Source: an uncultured Ruminococcus sp.
GTDB lineage: Bacteria > Bacillota > Clostridia > Oscillospirales > Acutalibacteraceae
Assembly: GCA_902785555.1 (NCBI GenBank)
Contig: CACZZB010000027.1
Coordinates: forward strand, 1-39,170
Reading direction: 5' to 3'
DNA length: 39,170 nucleotides
The notes under the pieces are model-generated. The model worked only from the letters and a program-made list of their open reading frames with translations. It ran no database searches and had not been told where the DNA came from. The position numbers and the translations under genes are program-made. This document shows, one piece after another, positions 31,978-39,170 of this stretch (position 1 is its first letter; each line of letters begins with the position of its first letter).

Positions 31978-32018
31978 TAGTAGTAAAATAGTAGTAAAAA
32001 CTGGGGGTTTTACTACTA
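31978..32018. repeat. TAGTAGTAAAA direct and inverted repeat
   Basis: TAGTAGTAAAA occurs twice in tandem (31978-31988, 31989-31999) and once inverted (TTTTACTACTA, 32008-32018) around a CTGGGGG loop. It lies at the change from housekeeping-like to AT-rich accessory DNA. It has no strong U-run. It may be an operator, a hairpin at a boundary, or the end of a lost element. The rest of the gap 31857-32064 shows nothing else I can name. Confidence 0.4.
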
Positions 32019-32064
32019 AGGGTTTAGGAAAAATATTAAGGAAAATCAGAATTTTTACTACTGA

Positions 32065-32724
32065 TTAAATATATTTACTTGCTTCTTTTATACTTAACTT
32101 ATCCATTTTATCTTTATATTTGTTTACAAAATTTCTAACCCATTCAGGATTTGTTTTTGAATAATCTCGTAAGCTCCAACCTATTGCCTTATTTATAAAA
32201 AATTCATTGCTACCAAAATTATTAACTATTATTTTTTCCAATAATTCTGTATTAGTTTTTTCTTTTCTACATAATTGATGGTCTATTGCAATTCTTCTTA
32301 CCCAAAAATCATCATCTTTTGACCATTTCAACATTAAATCGTTTATTCTTTCATCTTTAAATGCTATATTTCCAACAATTCTATCAAGTCCATCAATTGT
32401 ATCCCACCATTGCTTTTGTTTTATATATTTAAAAATTTTAGGAACATCATCATAAGTTAAATATTTTTGCATATTTACAAGATAATCCATAACTAAATAT
32501 TGAAATTCTCTATATTCATCTTCATAGCATTTATCTAAAAATTCCCAATCAATAACCTTATTAGTTTTATCTTCTTTTAACAATTCTTTATAAAATGATT
32601 TCCTTTTAGGTGTCGCTAATCCATAAAATTTAAACATATCTCTCATATATTTTGACATTTTTATAGCATTTTCATTATCTCTGTTTTTTTCAAACAATTC
32701 TTTTGTTTTAGTATATTTATCCAT
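32065..32724 (-). CDS. AlkD-like DNA alkylation repair protein (HEAT repeats)
   Basis: A 219-residue all-helical protein of the DNA-alkylation-repair family (AlkC/AlkD HEAT-like). Signature parts are YMRDMFKFYGLATPKRKSFYKEL near the start, the central WWDTIDGLDRIVGNI and DDFWVRRIAIDHQL, and the late NEFFINKAIGWSLRDYSKTNPEWV, which is the most conserved stretch of the family. AlkD excises bulky or cationic alkylated bases without base flipping. ATG 32724 has GTGAG close upstream; the longer frame to 32742 is less likely. Codon use here is far more AT-rich than in the housekeeping genes, suggesting acquisition. Confidence 0.85.
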   Translation of the reverse strand: MDKYTKTKELFEKNRDNENAIKMSKYMRDMFKFYGLATPKRKSFYKELLKEDKTNKVIDWEFLDKCYEDEYREFQYLVMDYLVNMQKYLTYDDVPKIFKYIKQKQWWDTIDGLDRIVGNIAFKDERINDLMLKWSKDDDFWVRRIAIDHQLCRKEKTNTELLEKIIVNNFGSNEFFINKAIGWSLRDYSKTNPEWVRNFVNKYKDKMDKLSIKEASKYI

Positions 32725-32754
32725 TATAATTCTCACTTTCAAATTCTAATTTGT

Positions 32755-33570
32755 TTACTTCTCAACAACAATAGATGTTCCTTTTGATTTGTCTCCATTT
32801 AACCATTGCCACTTTTCAGAGAGTTGTATTTTACCATTTTCTAAAATTAGAGGTACACTGTGGCAAACTCCAATGCGTATTTGTTTTTGCTCATTTATGT
32901 GCTGATAGTAAAAATCTAATTCCCCATTTTCATCTACTGTCCCAACTAAATGACCGCGAATGATTTCTCCACCCGAATAGTCTGCCCACAAAATATTATC
33001 ATTTTGATGATATGCAAAAAGCGTGTTTCCGTCAACTTCGCCATTTTCTGTATTCTTCCGTGCAACAAAGTATTTCCCATCATAACAAATGTGTGTTGAA
33101 CATTTGGCTAACCGCTTTTCCATAACCTCATATACCAGTATTACACCGTTTTCTACATTCCATCGCTCGTGCTTTACCGTCTTATATCCCCTTTTTTCAT
33201 ACAGATGGCTGGCAGGCAAAGAAGCGTCTAAATAAACTTTTTCATTACTTGTGCCTATTTCGTTCTCTAAATATTGCATAATATAACTGCCATAACCTTG
33301 CTTTTGATAGGCTGGCTTAACATACACTCGTGTAATATGATTTTCCTTGTAACAACCAGTTCCAATAATTTCATCTTCATTTTTCAAAACACCAACAAAA
33401 CCTGATTTTATATCCCTAAATATGTTATCTTTGTTATGAAGCTCACAGAAAAAATCAACTACTTCCTTAGGATAATATTTAGGATAGATGGTCTGTATCG
33501 TTTCCTGTACCATTGTTACAATTTGTTCTAAATCTTTTTCAGTTGCTTTGATATATTCCATCAATTCCAT
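32755..33570 (-). CDS. GNAT acetyltransferase fused to a lipocalin-like C-terminal domain
   Basis: A 271-residue two-domain protein. Residues 1-155 are a GNAT acetyltransferase with the acetyl-CoA loop VKPAYQKQGYGSYIMQYLE and the closing LYEKRGYKTV. Residues about 165-271 are a beta-rich domain (GKYFVARKNTENGEVDGNTLFAYHQND, GELDFYYQHINEQ, KWQWLNGDKSKGTS), the kind often annotated by itself as 'n-acetylglutamate synthase', although it has no such activity shown. The substrate is unknown. ATG 33570 has GGTGAG 6 nt upstream; the frame to 33621 is not supported. It lies 30 nt before the AlkD-like gene in the same direction. Confidence 0.75.
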   Translation of the reverse strand: MELMEYIKATEKDLEQIVTMVQETIQTIYPKYYPKEVVDFFCELHNKDNIFRDIKSGFVGVLKNEDEIIGTGCYKENHITRVYVKPAYQKQGYGSYIMQYLENEIGTSNEKVYLDASLPASHLYEKRGYKTVKHERWNVENGVILVYEVMEKRLAKCSTHICYDGKYFVARKNTENGEVDGNTLFAYHQNDNILWADYSGGEIIRGHLVGTVDENGELDFYYQHINEQKQIRIGVCHSVPLILENGKIQLSEKWQWLNGDKSKGTSIVVEK

Positions 33571-33620
33571 TGTTTTCTCACCGCCAAATTCCAATTTTTT
33601 ATAATTATACCACACCCACA

Positions 33621-33645
33621 CCGCCCACGGCTACCCTTTTTCGCA
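33621..33645 (-). repeat. 25-bp repeat R3 next to the integrase end
   Basis: On the minus strand it reads TGCGAAAAAGGGTAGCCGTG and onward to GGGCGG. It differs at one of 25 positions from R2 (37809-37833) and is 21-22 of 25 identical to R1 (35758-35782). It lies just beyond the integrase terminator, where an ICE end would be expected. Confidence 0.6.
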
Positions 33646-33651
33646 ATTTAT

Positions 33652-33679
33652 AAAAGAAAAAACCCCGTTTGAAACGAGG
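33652..33679 (-). terminator. Terminator after the integrase fragment
   Basis: On the minus strand CCTCGTTT-C-AAACGGGG is followed by TTTTTTCTTTT. Confidence 0.75.
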
Positions 33680-33694
33680 CTGGGAATCAAAATA

Positions 33695-33994
33695 TTAAAC
33701 TGATCTGAATAATAGCTGCTCTGGCGGTGTGTCCGGCTTTTTCTCTATCTCTTTTCTCGCAAGCTCAAGAGCTTCTATTCGCTTGAGTTCATCTGCCGCA
33801 TCCTCAAGACCGAGGCGTGTATATACATTCATGGTAACACCGATGTCGCTGTGTCCCATCAGGTATTGAAGCGTTTTCGGGTTCATTCCTGATTTAGCCT
33901 TATTGCTGCAATAAGTGTGGCGGCAGACATGGGGTGTTATGTTGGGCATCTGTCGGTCAACCATGTTATCAAAACGATGTTCCCAGTGCATAGC
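33695..33994 (-). pseudogene. ICE-type tyrosine recombinase, C-terminal fragment
   Basis: Only the last about 100 residues of a Tn916/ICE-type integrase remain, beginning at AMHWEHRFDNM. The catalytic half is recognisable: HVCRHTYCSNKAKSG (second Arg and His), LMGHSDIGVTMNVYTRLG (His and the Tyr nucleophile) and a normal C-terminus. The N-terminal arm, core-binding domain and first catalytic Arg are missing, because the IS4 element starts at about 33995. The frame continues to 34033 through IS sequence (MHILFHFLKLLTL), which is not integrase. It marks the right end of a former integrative element. Confidence 0.85.
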
Positions 33995-35400
33995 CAATGT
34001 CAACAACTTAAGGAAATGGAACAAAATATGCACAAAATAATCTTTGAATATTTGTAGATAATATCACTTGACAAATTAAAATTTGCCCAAAAATCGGAAT
34101 AATATATTCGATTTTTGGAGGCAGTCAAATGAAGAGTAGGACTTCGAGGTTTTGTACGAAATTAAGGAAAATGTTAAATGATGAGCAGTTTATCAACGAA
34201 TCTAAGATGCACAAGCAAGATTTCATAAGAACCCGCAAATTTGGTTTTGCAGATATGGTAGGTGTCGTTTTGAGCAAGACAGACAAAGGAATCAAGTCGG
34301 CTATTCGTACTTTTAAGGAAGCAGTCGGAAGAGAGAGTATTTCATATTCGCAGCAGGCATTTTCAAAGGGAAGAATGCACATAAAGTGGGAAGCGTTCAA
34401 ATCTTTGCAGGATGCTTCTGTTACAGAGTTTTATGACAATTTTGAAGTAAAGAAGTACCGTGGGTATCGAGTGTGTGCAATAGATGGCTCTAAAATCAAT
34501 TTGCCATATTATCCTGAAACAGTATCCGAATTTGGTGTATTGTCGTTTTCAAACAATCAAACGCAAGCACTTTGTTCATGTATGTGCGATGTTCTCAACA
34601 ATATCGTTATCGATGCTGTTTTAGAGCAAGGAAACGCAAGTGAAAGAAAACTTGCCGGTCAACACGTAACACACCTGTCTGAAATAAAAAATGATAAAGA
34701 ACTGCTGCTATTTGACCGTGGGTACTTATCTTCTGAGTTGATGAAACATATCGAAGACAATCATTTCAGCTATGTGATGAGAGTTACTGAACATGCCATA
34801 AAAAAGATGCTCGCAAAGGTTAAAAGCAAAGATGAAATATTAACGCACACGTTCTTTGATTCAAAGATAAGTCTTACCCTTCGATTGCTGAAATTAAAAA
34901 TTCCCGGAACGGATACGGTTGAATATCTGCTTACAAACATACTTGAGCCGCAATTTACTCCGGCTGACTTTTTGAGAATTTATCATATGCGATGGGGAAT
35001 TGAATCAAGATATAATGATTTGAAAAACAAGCTGCTTCTTGAAAACTTTACCGGAATTACACCGCTTGCTATTCGTCAGAATTTTTATGCAACAATACTT
35101 TTGCTGAATATGGCTGCAATGATTGCGAATGAAAATGAAGATGAAATCAATCGGTTGCATAATACCGGCGATAACACGTATTTTTACAAAGCAAATATCA
35201 ACCAGATAATATCAGTCCTGAAAACCAATGTCATCAAAATGGTAATGTATTCCGGTACGCGAAAAGGAGACCGATTGTTGAAATACATTTATAATGAAGT
35301 TTGCTCTTCTGTTGTTCCGGTGCACCCCGGAAGATCATTCCCGCGTGCTAAAAAGCATCCTCATAAATTGTTGAAATATCATATATGAATCAGTTATACC
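33995..35400. mobile_element. IS4-family insertion sequence
   Basis: An about 1.4-kb element holding a full-length transposase. The left edge is placed where integrase homology stops; the right edge lies just after the transposase stop. No convincing terminal inverted repeats or target duplication were found by eye, and the two flanks belong to different genes. Adjacent sequence was therefore probably lost after insertion, and the ends are approximate. Confidence 0.7.
34129..35388 (+). CDS. IS4-family transposase
   Basis: A 419-residue DDE transposase. Catalytic motifs visible are Asp in CAIDGSKINLP, Asp in LLFDRGYLS, and the IS4 signature YHMRWGIESRYNDLKNKL (Y-2-R-3-E-6-K) near residue 290. 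The C-terminus has a basic VHPGRSFPRAKKHP segment. TGGAGG lies 8 nt before the ATG. The frame is complete, so the element may still be active. It lies opposite to the integrase fragment it interrupts. Confidence 0.92.
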   Translation: MKSRTSRFCTKLRKMLNDEQFINESKMHKQDFIRTRKFGFADMVGVVLSKTDKGIKSAIRTFKEAVGRESISYSQQAFSKGRMHIKWEAFKSLQDASVTEFYDNFEVKKYRGYRVCAIDGSKINLPYYPETVSEFGVLSFSNNQTQALCSCMCDVLNNIVIDAVLEQGNASERKLAGQHVTHLSEIKNDKELLLFDRGYLSSELMKHIEDNHFSYVMRVTEHAIKKMLAKVKSKDEILTHTFFDSKISLTLRLLKLKIPGTDTVEYLLTNILEPQFTPADFLRIYHMRWGIESRYNDLKNKLLLENFTGITPLAIRQNFYATILLLNMAAMIANENEDEINRLHNTGDNTYFYKANINQIISVLKTNVIKMVMYSGTRKGDRLLKYIYNEVCSSVVPVHPGRSFPRAKKHPHKLLKYHI

Positions 35401-35475
35401 GATGATTCCACAACTACACAGGGAACACAGGCTTCTGCCTTTTCCGGGCTTTCCGAGGCGGATGTTGTAAAGAGT

Positions 35476-35754
35476 GTGGGGACAGTATCCATGTATGATA
35501 TGTCAAGGAGCATATCCAGAAGCTATATGGACAGCTACACGAAAGAGCAGAGAGAACAGATCAAGGTATTCCTTGCAGAGCAGCGTTACCGTGATGTGAG
35601 GAGTGGTACCTATAAGAAGGAGCCGCATGAGATCAGTTTTGATGCAGAAGGAAATAGAGAAAAAGCCGGACACACCGTCGGAGCAGTTATTATTCAGATC
35701 AGTTTAATGCTATGTTATCTTAGCCTCGCTTCGTGCGGGGCTAATTTTTTTTAA
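35476..35754 (+). pseudogene. Remnant of an accessory (ICE or plasmid) gene
   Basis: The frame is open from just after the IS (about 35392) and codes for AFSGLSEADVVKSVGTVSMYDM, SRSYMDSYTKEQREQIKVFLAEQ and RYRDVRSGTYKKEPHE. There is no ribosome site or good start, and the last about 25 codons run through a terminator hairpin, so both ends are probably not original. I could not assign the family; the style resembles genes of integrative elements in gut Firmicutes. It seems to be an internal fragment left by IS-mediated deletion. Confidence 0.5.
35720..35752 (+). terminator. Terminator at the end of the gene remnant
   Basis: TTAGCCTCGC (35720-35729) pairs with GCGGGGCTAA (35735-35744, one G-U pair), followed by eight T. 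Confidence 0.85.
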
Positions 35755-35757
35755 AAA

Positions 35758-35782
35758 TGCAAAAAAGGGTAGTCGTGAGGGG
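35758..35782 (+). repeat. 25-bp repeat R1
   Basis: Reads TGCAAAAAAGGGTAGTCGTG and onward to AGGGG, directly after a terminator. See R2 and R3. The rest of the gap up to 36028 holds two TATAAT boxes, a hairpin ACACAAA/TTTGTGT (35946-35965) and no gene. Confidence 0.55.
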
Positions 35783-35967
35783 TGTAGGTATACTATCCGA
35801 TTATTAGCATTAGGTGCAACCACAATAGTTTTTGATAAACTTTATTTTTTAGCGTAAATGACTATCAAAATAATCCTTCTTTATAGAAAATACTCTCTTT
35901 TTATGTTATAATCATTTCAAAATGGTTTTAATAAACTTCATTTCGACACAAATGCTTGTTTGTGTTG

Positions 35968-35996
35968 TTCAAAATATTTTTTATAAACGATATAAT
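35968..35996 (+). promoter_or_regulatory. Promoter of the 36029 operon
   Basis: TTCAAA (35968-35973) and TATAAT (35991-35996) have a 17-base spacer, and AGGAGG precedes the gene. A second extended -10 box lies at 35904-35912. Confidence 0.55.
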
Positions 35997-36028
35997 ATAG
36001 GCATAAATCAATTTAGGAGGTCTTAATT

Positions 36029-36388
36029 ATGACAGACTATGAAAAAATCTATGCCGACTCTATCCTGAGTGAATATTCACCGAAAAACACTTCAAAATCT
36101 CAGGCACTTCACAAACTCGACTCCAAAGCAAGGAAACCGGCTTACATTTTTGCCTATACCTTTGGTGTAATAGCCGCTTTTGTTATGGGACTTGGTATGT
36201 GTCTTTCGATGGGTGTTATCGGTGATGGTTCAAACATAGCATTTATCGGAGGAATTGTTATCGGGATTTTTGGAATTGCTATGGCTCTTGTCAATTATCC
36301 TGTTTTTAAGAAAATTCTTGAAAACGGTAAAAGAAAATATGCACAGGATATTCTCAGGCTCGCATCCGAAATCAAAAGCGAAAAATAA
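36029..36388 (+). CDS. Small two-pass membrane protein
   Basis: A 119-residue protein: a polar N-terminus (about 1-35), two hydrophobic helices (about 38-62 and 69-90) and a basic C-terminal helix (KKILENGKRKYAQDILRLASEIK). The pattern is common in Clostridia, where such proteins are often misnamed dihydropteridine reductase. AGGAGG lies 7 nt before the ATG. It begins a three-gene unit with a TetR regulator 14 nt downstream, so it may be controlled by it or sense the same signal. Function unknown. Confidence 0.7.
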   Translation: MTDYEKIYADSILSEYSPKNTSKSQALHKLDSKARKPAYIFAYTFGVIAAFVMGLGMCLSMGVIGDGSNIAFIGGIVIGIFGIAMALVNYPVFKKILENGKRKYAQDILRLASEIKSEK

Positions 36389-36402
36389 CGGAGGGGAAAG
36401 TA

Positions 36403-36999
36403 TTGAACATTCAAAAAAGCAAATACACTATTACAGCAGAAAAAATGGATAAGGCTCTTTTCGCTCTGATTGAACAAAAGGATATTGAGTTTATTACAGT
36501 AAAGGATATCTGTCAAAAAGCAGGAGTTAATCGTTCTACATTTTATTTGCACTATAATACCATAGGTGATTTGTTGGATGAATGTTCCGAATTCTTAATG
36601 CACAAATTTTCAGAGTATTTCAGAGAAACAGATTCTATAAAATCGGAAGATATTAATTTGTTGCCTCTTGAAAAGCTGAATTTCGTTACTCCGCAATACA
36701 TTCTTCCTTACTTGAAATTCATAAGAGATAATGCCCGTTTTTTTCAGGTTGCAGTTAAGCATAAAAGCCTTTTTTCAACGATGAAACAAGCTGATAGGTT
36801 TTTCTCGGATTTTTTTGTTCCGGTTTTGAGAAGATACAAATTCCCGGATGAAATTCATAATTATGTTTTGCTTTATTACCTGAATGGTATGATGGCAATA
36901 GTAGATGAATGGATTAGAACCGGTTATAAAGAATCTCCGGAGAAAATCGCTCAAATTATTGTAAAATGTGTGCTGCCGTATGAAAATGAAAAACTATAA
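36403..36999 (+). CDS. TetR/AcrR-family regulator (TTG start)
   Basis: A 198-residue repressor. The N-terminal helix-turn-helix is typical: KMDKALFALIEQKDIEFITVKDI, then CQKAGVNRSTFYLHYNTIGDLL. The C-terminal part (about 70-198) is helical, with a PYLKFIRDNARFFQ segment known from this TetR subgroup. The start is TTG 36403 behind GGAGGGG. It lies between two membrane-protein genes, the last of which overlaps its 3' end, so it probably regulates this small operon, perhaps in response to a membrane-active compound. No operator was recognised. Confidence 0.83.
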   Translation: MNIQKSKYTITAEKMDKALFALIEQKDIEFITVKDICQKAGVNRSTFYLHYNTIGDLLDECSEFLMHKFSEYFRETDSIKSEDINLLPLEKLNFVTPQYILPYLKFIRDNARFFQVAVKHKSLFSTMKQADRFFSDFFVPVLRRYKFPDEIHNYVLLYYLNGMMAIVDEWIRTGYKESPEKIAQIIVKCVLPYENEKL

Positions 37000-37669
37000 A
37001 AACTTAAAAGAAGTATTAGAAACATTACCGTTAGGTAAGAAAATAATGTCTGACAAAGTATTTCGCACTTTAATTTTTACAGCTGGAAGTATGAGTTGGA
37101 ATCTAATTTACGGTATTTTTAATGGGGTGCTTGGAATTGTATATAGTTCATTATGGTTTGCTGTTATGGGGTTGTATTATTTAATATTGGGATATATGAG
37201 ATTCTCAATCGTCGCACTTCAAACCAAGACACATAACGAAAAAAAGCTCAGAAAAACTATGTACAAAGACGGAATACTTCTGATTATTCTCGCTTTCGTT
37301 TTATCAGGAACAGTTGCGTTATGTTTTATTCTTTCTGTAAGAAAAGGATATAATAAGATAATTATGATAACAATCGCTACTTATACATTTTATAATGTTG
37401 TATCTTCGATAAGAAATATTGTTATAGCTCATAAAGAAAAGTCAAGTATTCTGATAGCTTTAAGAAATATTTCACTTGCCGGAGCAACTGCTTCGATACT
37501 TTCACTTCAGCGATCTATGACCGCAACATTTGGTAGTGGAGAAACAGATTTTGCTAATATTATGGAAGGAGCGACGGGATTAGCTGCATTTGTCATAGTT
37601 TTCTCTCTTGGAATTCTAATGATAATAAGACAAATAAAGAGTTCTAAAAACAATCATAATAATTTTTAA
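36980..37669 (+). CDS. Polytopic membrane protein overlapping the TetR gene
   Basis: About 229 residues with six hydrophobic segments (roughly 32-50, 52-72, 96-118, 128-145, 158-175 and 198-220), for example LIYGIFNGVLGIVYSSLWFA. There is no clear ribosome site; ATG 36980 or 36986 lies within the 3' end of the TetR gene, so translation is probably coupled to it. The family was not recognised. Its position suggests a transport, export or envelope protein under control of the TetR regulator. Confidence 0.68.
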   Translation: MKMKNYKNLKEVLETLPLGKKIMSDKVFRTLIFTAGSMSWNLIYGIFNGVLGIVYSSLWFAVMGLYYLILGYMRFSIVALQTKTHNEKKLRKTMYKDGILLIILAFVLSGTVALCFILSVRKGYNKIIMITIATYTFYNVVSSIRNIVIAHKEKSSILIALRNISLAGATASILSLQRSMTATFGSGETDFANIMEGATGLAAFVIVFSLGILMIIRQIKSSKNNHNNF

Positions 37670-37676
37670 TACAAGT

Positions 37677-37703
37677 AGGACTGTCACACGGAAGTCCTTT
37701 TTG
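37677..37703 (+). terminator. Terminator of the TetR/membrane operon
   Basis: AGGACT (37677-37682) pairs with AGTCCT (37693-37698), followed by TTTTTG. Confidence 0.65.
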
Positions 37704-37808
37704 TTGACAAATACTAAAAAGCACCTTTATCAGCTTCAGATTCTGTTTTGTGGAATGTACTTTCATCTTTTCAGCACTGCTCTGCGGGGCTTTTTTCTTT
37801 TGCAAAAA

Positions 37809-37833
37809 TGCGAAAAAGGGTAGCCGTGGGTGG
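37809..37833 (+). repeat. 25-bp repeat R2
   Basis: Reads TGCGAAAAAGGGTAGCCGTG and onward to GGTGG. It follows a partial terminator-like string (CTCTGCGGGGCTTTTTT) and lies upstream of the second TetR gene. It is almost identical to R3 beside the integrase. Confidence 0.6.
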
Positions 37834-37871
37834 GGTGGATATATATTTATATAAAAAATTCAAAAAACATA

Positions 37872-37921
37872 TTGACATTGTGTCAGAATGTATGTATAAT
37901 AAGTTTAATGACACAATGTCA
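37872..37921 (+). promoter_or_regulatory. Promoter with twin TetR operators
   Basis: TTGACA (37872-37877), 17 bases, TATAAT (37895-37900). Two 13-bp near-palindromes, TGACATTGTGTCA (37873-37885) and TGACACAATGTCA (37909-37921), are perfect inverted repeats of each other. One overlaps the -35 box and the other follows the -10 box, as expected for autorepression. Confidence 0.82.
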
Positions 37922-37948
37922 GAATAAATGACAGAAAGGAAAGACACC

Positions 37949-38509
37949 ATGCCAAAGGGATCACCGGAGCTGACAGCAGCAAGAAAGGAAGAAATCATAA
38001 ATGCTTGTGAACAGCTTTATAAAACCATGAGTTTCAAGGATATTACGCTGAAGGAAATCGGCACAGTAACATCATTTACCCGCACATCTATATATAACTA
38101 TTTTCAGACGAAAGAGGAAATTTTTCTTGCACTGTTTGAACGTGAATATGACCGATGGAACGAAAGTCTTGCGGTAATCCTTGAGAACAATGATAGTCTG
38201 ACAAGGAGAGAATTAGCCGAAAAAATAGCGGAGTCACTCAGTGAGCGTGTACAGCTTCTCAAGCTTCTTTCCACAAACCATTTCGATATGGAAGCAAACA
38301 GCCGGCAGGAGCTTTTAGTATCCTTCAAAAGATCGTATGGTACTTCAATGGTAAGTATTTACAGACTTTTAGATAAATTTGTGCCGGAAATGAGCGTCAC
38401 ACAGAATCAGGATTTCATTTATCGCTTTTTCCCGTTTATGTTTGGCATTTATCCCTACACCTATGTGACGGATAAGCAGAGGACTGCCATGGAAGAAGCA
38501 GGGGAATAA
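37949..38509 (+). CDS. TetR-family regulator, probably C-terminally truncated
   Basis: A 186-residue repressor with a TetR helix-turn-helix: RKEEIINACEQLYKTMSFKDITLKEI, then VTSFTRTSIYNYFQTKEEIF. The ligand domain follows up to FFPFMFGIYPYTYVTDKQ. It ends in RTAMEEAGE. As I recall, related proteins continue for some 25 residues with a last helix, so the end may have been lost where the IS607-type unit begins. ATG 37949 has GAAAGGA upstream; the frame from 37928 is rejected. Autoregulation is likely from the twin operators. Its usual partner gene, often a transporter, is not seen in the window. Confidence 0.8.
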   Translation: MPKGSPELTAARKEEIINACEQLYKTMSFKDITLKEIGTVTSFTRTSIYNYFQTKEEIFLALFEREYDRWNESLAVILENNDSLTRRELAEKIAESLSERVQLLKLLSTNHFDMEANSRQELLVSFKRSYGTSMVSIYRLLDKFVPEMSVTQNQDFIYRFFPFMFGIYPYTYVTDKQRTAMEEAGE

Positions 38510-38554
38510 AATAAAAATATACTATAAAGGAGGAATATTAAGTAATAGAATACA

Positions 38555-38583
38555 TTGACAAAAGTGCAAAAAATGTGTTAATA
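38555..38583 (+). promoter_or_regulatory. Promoter of the tnpA fragment
   Basis: TTGACA (38555-38560), 17 bases, TTAATA (38578-38583), about 25 nt before the ATG. Confidence 0.5.
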
Positions 38584-38607
38584 TGTACCAATAGAAAGGA
38601 GTGCATT

Positions 38608-39096
38608 ATGAATACATCCAATATTACTAACTACAAACCCAAAGATTTTGCTGAATTGTTAGGTGTTTCTGTAAAAACACTTCAACGATGGGATAGAGAA
38701 GGGGTTTTAAAAGCAAACCGAACTCCAACTGACAGACGTTATTATACTTACGATCAGTATCTTCAGTTTAAAGGCATAAACACAGAAAATGATAATCGTA
38801 AGGTTGTTATTTATGTTAGAGTTTCTACAAGAAATCAAAAAGATGATCTACAAAACCAAGTATCTTTTCTGCGACAGTTTTGTAATGCCAAGGGAATTAT
38901 TGTAGACCAATGTATTGAAGATTACGGAAGTGGTTTAAACTATAATCGTAAAAAGTGGAACGAACTATTAGATGAAGTGATGAAACAAAAAATTAAGACC
39001 ATCATAGTTACACATAAAGACAGATTTGTTAGATTCGGCTATGACTGGTTTGAAAAATTGTGTATGAAGTTTAAGAGCCCGTTTAAAATCTCCTGA
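38608..39096 (+). pseudogene. tnpA: IS607-type serine recombinase TnpA, C-terminally truncated
   Basis: A 162-residue protein. A MerR-like helix-turn-helix comes first (PKDFAELLGVSVKTLQRWDREG), then the serine-recombinase catalytic domain VVIYVRVSTRNQKDDLQNQ with the nucleophilic Ser, EDYGSGLNYNRKKW and IIVTHKDRFVRFGYDWFE. Family members are about 200-215 residues. Here, homology stops after LCMKF, and a KSPFKIS ending follows, so the last helix is lost. No tnpB is visible before the window ends. AAAGGAG lies 6 nt before ATG 38608. It is a decayed IS607 remnant. Confidence 0.82.
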
Positions 39097-39170
39097 TAAG
39101 TAAAGATACAAAAGTAAGAACAGTAATTTGTAAAGAAATAGACAGTTTTCTTTCACAGTTTTTCCACAAG
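39097..39170. other. Window end, no gene recognised
   Basis: AT-rich sequence after the tnpA fragment. No tnpB start, guide-RNA-like structure or terminator was recognised in the remaining bases. Confidence 0.4.

Noticed and set aside
34000..34033. Integrase start with residues MHILFHFLKLLTL
   Set aside because: These codons lie in IS sequence and do not match integrases; homology begins at AMHWEHRF.

Overview
The window looks like a chromosomal segment of a low-GC, Gram-positive gut Clostridia bacterium, most like Ruminococcus and its relatives (Oscillospiraceae). This is inferred from the AT-rich composition, strong AGGAGG-type ribosome sites, consensus sigma-A promoters, a single-chain PurL, an L-lactate dehydrogenase, and an ICE/IS-rich accessory region. 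No rRNA, tRNA or CRISPR array was seen.

Layout. 1-450: AT-rich DNA holding an autonomous small-RNA-like unit (promoter, three hairpins, terminator). 530-2511: agmatine to putrescine (aguA, aguB). 2597-3810: flavin reductase-like protein and an SDR, translationally coupled. 3857-5440: divergent flavodoxin and ldh sharing a palindrome. 5412-6069: small helical protein 'P1' divergent from a Xre repressor. 6113-10311: S1-domain protein, thioredoxin-like protein, metA, and a three-gene operon ending in a PstS-like protein. 10470-16381: ligA, a ClC-type antiporter, a small membrane protein and a YhgE/Pip protein. 16437-17106: a ribbon-helix-helix (RHH) gene, an antisense small RNA and 'P2', a paralogue of P1. 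17185-22290: aspS, a von Willebrand A surface protein, ybaK and an OGG-type glycosylase. 22353-25271: a three-domain acyltransferase-CapA-SGNH protein. 25466-29222: purL, broken by one base in an A-run. 29301-31330: the most unusual region, described next. 31383-39170: a low-molecular-weight tyrosine phosphatase, then an accessory region with an AlkD-like protein, a GNAT fusion, a truncated ICE integrase, an IS4-family element, gene remnants, two TetR genes and a truncated IS607-type tnpA.

Main discovery candidate. At 29.6-31.3 kb there are five tandem units of about 358 bp. Each has a tiny RHH repressor gene (43-58 aa, minus strand) with its own consensus promoter. Most of these promoters carry a clear repeat, usually inverted, around the -10, and its sequence differs from unit to unit. 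Each unit also has an opposing about 75-nt small RNA (plus strand) with a TTGACA-N17-TAMAAT promoter set in a nearly invariant inverted repeat, and an intrinsic terminator whose U-tract is antisense to the last codons of the RHH gene. The array ends in P3, a paralogue of P1 and P2. A solitary copy of the same module (RHH, opposing RNA, P2) lies at 16.4-17.1 kb. This looks like an undescribed repressor/antisense-RNA/effector module that has been amplified and diversified. All of this was read directly from sequence; the function is unknown.

Many gene starts were moved downstream of the longest open frame, to the start codon that has a ribosome site.
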